A stretch of 6,857 nt of DNA from Akkermansiaceae bacterium (GTDB lineage Bacteria; Verrucomicrobiota; Verrucomicrobiia; Verrucomicrobiales; Akkermansiaceae), in assembly GCA_023301645.1 (NCBI GenBank), contig JALZUH010000221.1, positions 1 to 6,857 on the forward strand, written 5' to 3'. Below the pieces are notes generated by a model. The model made no database searches, had not been told where the DNA came from, and was given only the letters and a program-made list of their open reading frames with translations. The position numbers and the translations under genes are program-made. This document shows, piece by piece, positions 5,640-6,857 of the stretch; within the stretch, counting starts at the first letter, position 1; every line of letters begins with the position of its first letter.

Positions 5640-6833
5640 CTAGTAGCGAAAGCGAAAGATCAGAGAGCCATACTCATGGATGCCGTTTTGGCCTTCGAAT
5701 GCTGCTGTTCGGATGGTGTTGGTAAATGAAAGATCGATTTGTTTATAATGAAGCCCAATACCATAATAGGTCTCGAAGACAAATGGCTCGGAAGAAACTC
5801 CCGTATCGAAGTCTCTAAAGACCGTGCCATCTAAGGTAATATCATGAAGGACTGCGTGCCCCTTCACACCAGCAATCAGGTAAGCGCGGGCTCTAGCCGG
5901 CGAATCCTCTGCACTCGTAGGGATGGTGCTCGCTGTCGGGGAAACTCTGAAATGGGTGAACTGCTTCGAAGGGCGGTAGCCAAAGCGCAGGTGCCAGCCC
6001 AAGGCCGCTGAAGTAAGCTGGTTTCCGAGATTTAGCTCCACCTCTGAGAAGCTATTGACCCCTAGTGGAAACCACGGGAGATCCCCAGTAGCTAGATGGT
6101 CGTATCTTCGGATTTGGCTTAATGCTAGATTGAATGTCAGCTCGTTAGGCACCTGCGAGTCCCAGCCCTCAAAGAGGGGATCCTCGATGAGTTCATGCAC
6201 GAAATCCTGAGCTTCCTGAGCACGAGCATTGGGCCCGACAGTGCCGATACTCACCTCGAATGAATTAAGAACATCCCCATCGGTAGCGTGTAGGGAAAAA
6301 CCAAGCCCAAACCAGCCCGCATAAGGGCGCTCATCGGCAGGACGGGGGGCACGAATGGTATCAGGGGTAAAGATCAAGTGCGTAGCAGCTACGCCATAAT
6401 GATACCTGATAGGGGAAGTGTGATCCAATCCCCACAGACTCTCTAAGAAACCGCCCTCGCTATCAAAGCCAGTGAGATGATGCAGCGCTCTCGGGATCAA
6501 AGGTAGGCGATCTGGCGACGCAATATCGCGCGAAATCCATGACCATCGCAATCCACTGCTATAGTCCTCATCCTTCCCCCGCGTCACATCATTATCAATA
6601 AAGAGGGTAAATCTGCCATTCTTCGCCTGGTCGACGTCAGGGAATTGAAGTGATAGAGCCTCGCTAGTATCCACCTGCTCTGCAAGAGCAGTCGGAGTGA
6701 TAAGCACTGTGGTGAGAGCGGGAATTAGCAGCAGGCGAAACAGCCCGAAGCGCAGAGATAGTGAAAGAAGGGGCTTGCGCATAAGTCGTATGAAAACAGT
6801 AGCTAGATCAGTAACTGGCTGAACTGAGCTCAT
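5640..6833 (-). CDS. Outer-membrane lipid A deacylase, LpxR family (DUF2219)
   Basis: LpxR-family enzymes are 12-stranded outer-membrane barrels that remove the 3'-acyloxyacyl group of lipid A. Here FTLFIDNDVTRGKDEDYSSG (75-94) matches the N-terminal family motif with the catalytic Asn-Asp pair (N81, D82) and the Y-(T/S)-x-G turn. GPNARAQEAQDFVHELI (200-216) matches the block that carries the catalytic His in Salmonella LpxR (here H213), followed by EGWDSQVPNEL (222-232). DERPYAGWFGLGFSL (167-181) is the conserved strand between them. The product ends FRFRY, a C-terminal aromatic as expected for BAM-assembled barrels. A signal peptide is visible: KPLLSLSLRFGLFRLLLIPA, and TALA, with likely cleavage after A51. 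M18 (6782) would give a more usual signal peptide than the first Met, and neither start has a Shine-Dalgarno. At 397 residues it is longer than the roughly 320 of Salmonella LpxR. Only 24 bp upstream are visible. Family membership is fairly sure; the exact substrate is inferred. Confidence 0.85.
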   Translation of the reverse strand: MSSVQPVTDLATVFIRLMRKPLLSLSLRFGLFRLLLIPALTTVLITPTALAEQVDTSEALSLQFPDVDQAKNGRFTLFIDNDVTRGKDEDYSSGLRWSWISRDIASPDRLPLIPRALHHLTGFDSEGGFLESLWGLDHTSPIRYHYGVAATHLIFTPDTIRAPRPADERPYAGWFGLGFSLHATDGDVLNSFEVSIGTVGPNARAQEAQDFVHELIEDPLFEGWDSQVPNELTFNLALSQIRRYDHLATGDLPWFPLGVNSFSEVELNLGNQLTSAALGWHLRFGYRPSKQFTHFRVSPTASTIPTSAEDSPARARAYLIAGVKGHAVLHDITLDGTVFRDFDTGVSSEPFVFETYYGIGLHYKQIDLSFTNTIRTAAFEGQNGIHEYGSLIFRFRY

Positions 6834-6857
6834 CGGAGAACCGATCTTATCAATCCT

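Noticed and set aside
1..6857. Defence system, mobile element, CRISPR array, attachment site or structural RNA gene
   Set aside because: Nearly all bases are covered by seven recognisable chromosomal genes, and no gap exceeds 230 bp; I saw no terminal repeats, repeat-spacer pattern, transposase or tRNA-like fold.

Overview
This window looks like an ordinary chromosomal stretch of a Gram-negative bacterium. It holds seven protein genes and no mobile element, CRISPR array, tRNA or rRNA that I can see. Lineage is an inference: the outer-membrane lipid A deacylase (LpxR family), the stand-alone 80-residue RRM protein, the short TruB without a C-terminal extension and the near absence of Shine-Dalgarno sequences fit the Verrucomicrobiota/PVC area better than Proteobacteria, but nothing here proves it.

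Layout. The 5'-truncated DUF445 membrane-protein gene (2-847) is the only gene on the plus strand. It converges on a minus-strand series that, read in its own direction, runs lpxR-like (6833-5640), RRM protein (5582-5340), lysC (5206-3977), nrnA (3921-2941), truB (2920-2195) and prfA (1967-891). lysC, nrnA and truB are spaced 55 and 20 bp apart and look like one transcription unit. A sigma-70-like promoter lies just upstream of lysC (5248-5275). prfA stands 227 bp behind truB with a perfect 7-bp hairpin and a second promoter candidate in the gap. The RRM gene follows the lpxR-like gene by 57 bp.

How the genes relate. prfA (translation termination), truB (tRNA pseudouridine-55), nrnA (nanoRNA/pAp hydrolysis) and the RRM protein all belong to RNA metabolism or translation. 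lysC commits aspartate to the lysine/threonine/methionine branch. The lpxR-like product would remodel the outer leaflet of the outer membrane. No pathway joins all of them. The nrnA-truB pair is a common bacterial neighbourhood, but here it sits behind lysC instead of infB-rbfA.

I found no strong case for a previously undescribed system. The points most worth a second look are regulatory or translational: pyrimidine-rich, SD-less start regions; the one SD-like sequence (RRM gene) sitting inside a hairpin; a likely internal start in lysC for a separate regulatory subunit; a GC-rich discriminator at the lysC promoter; two long G tracts in the DUF445 gene; and a set of stop codons all readable by RF1.
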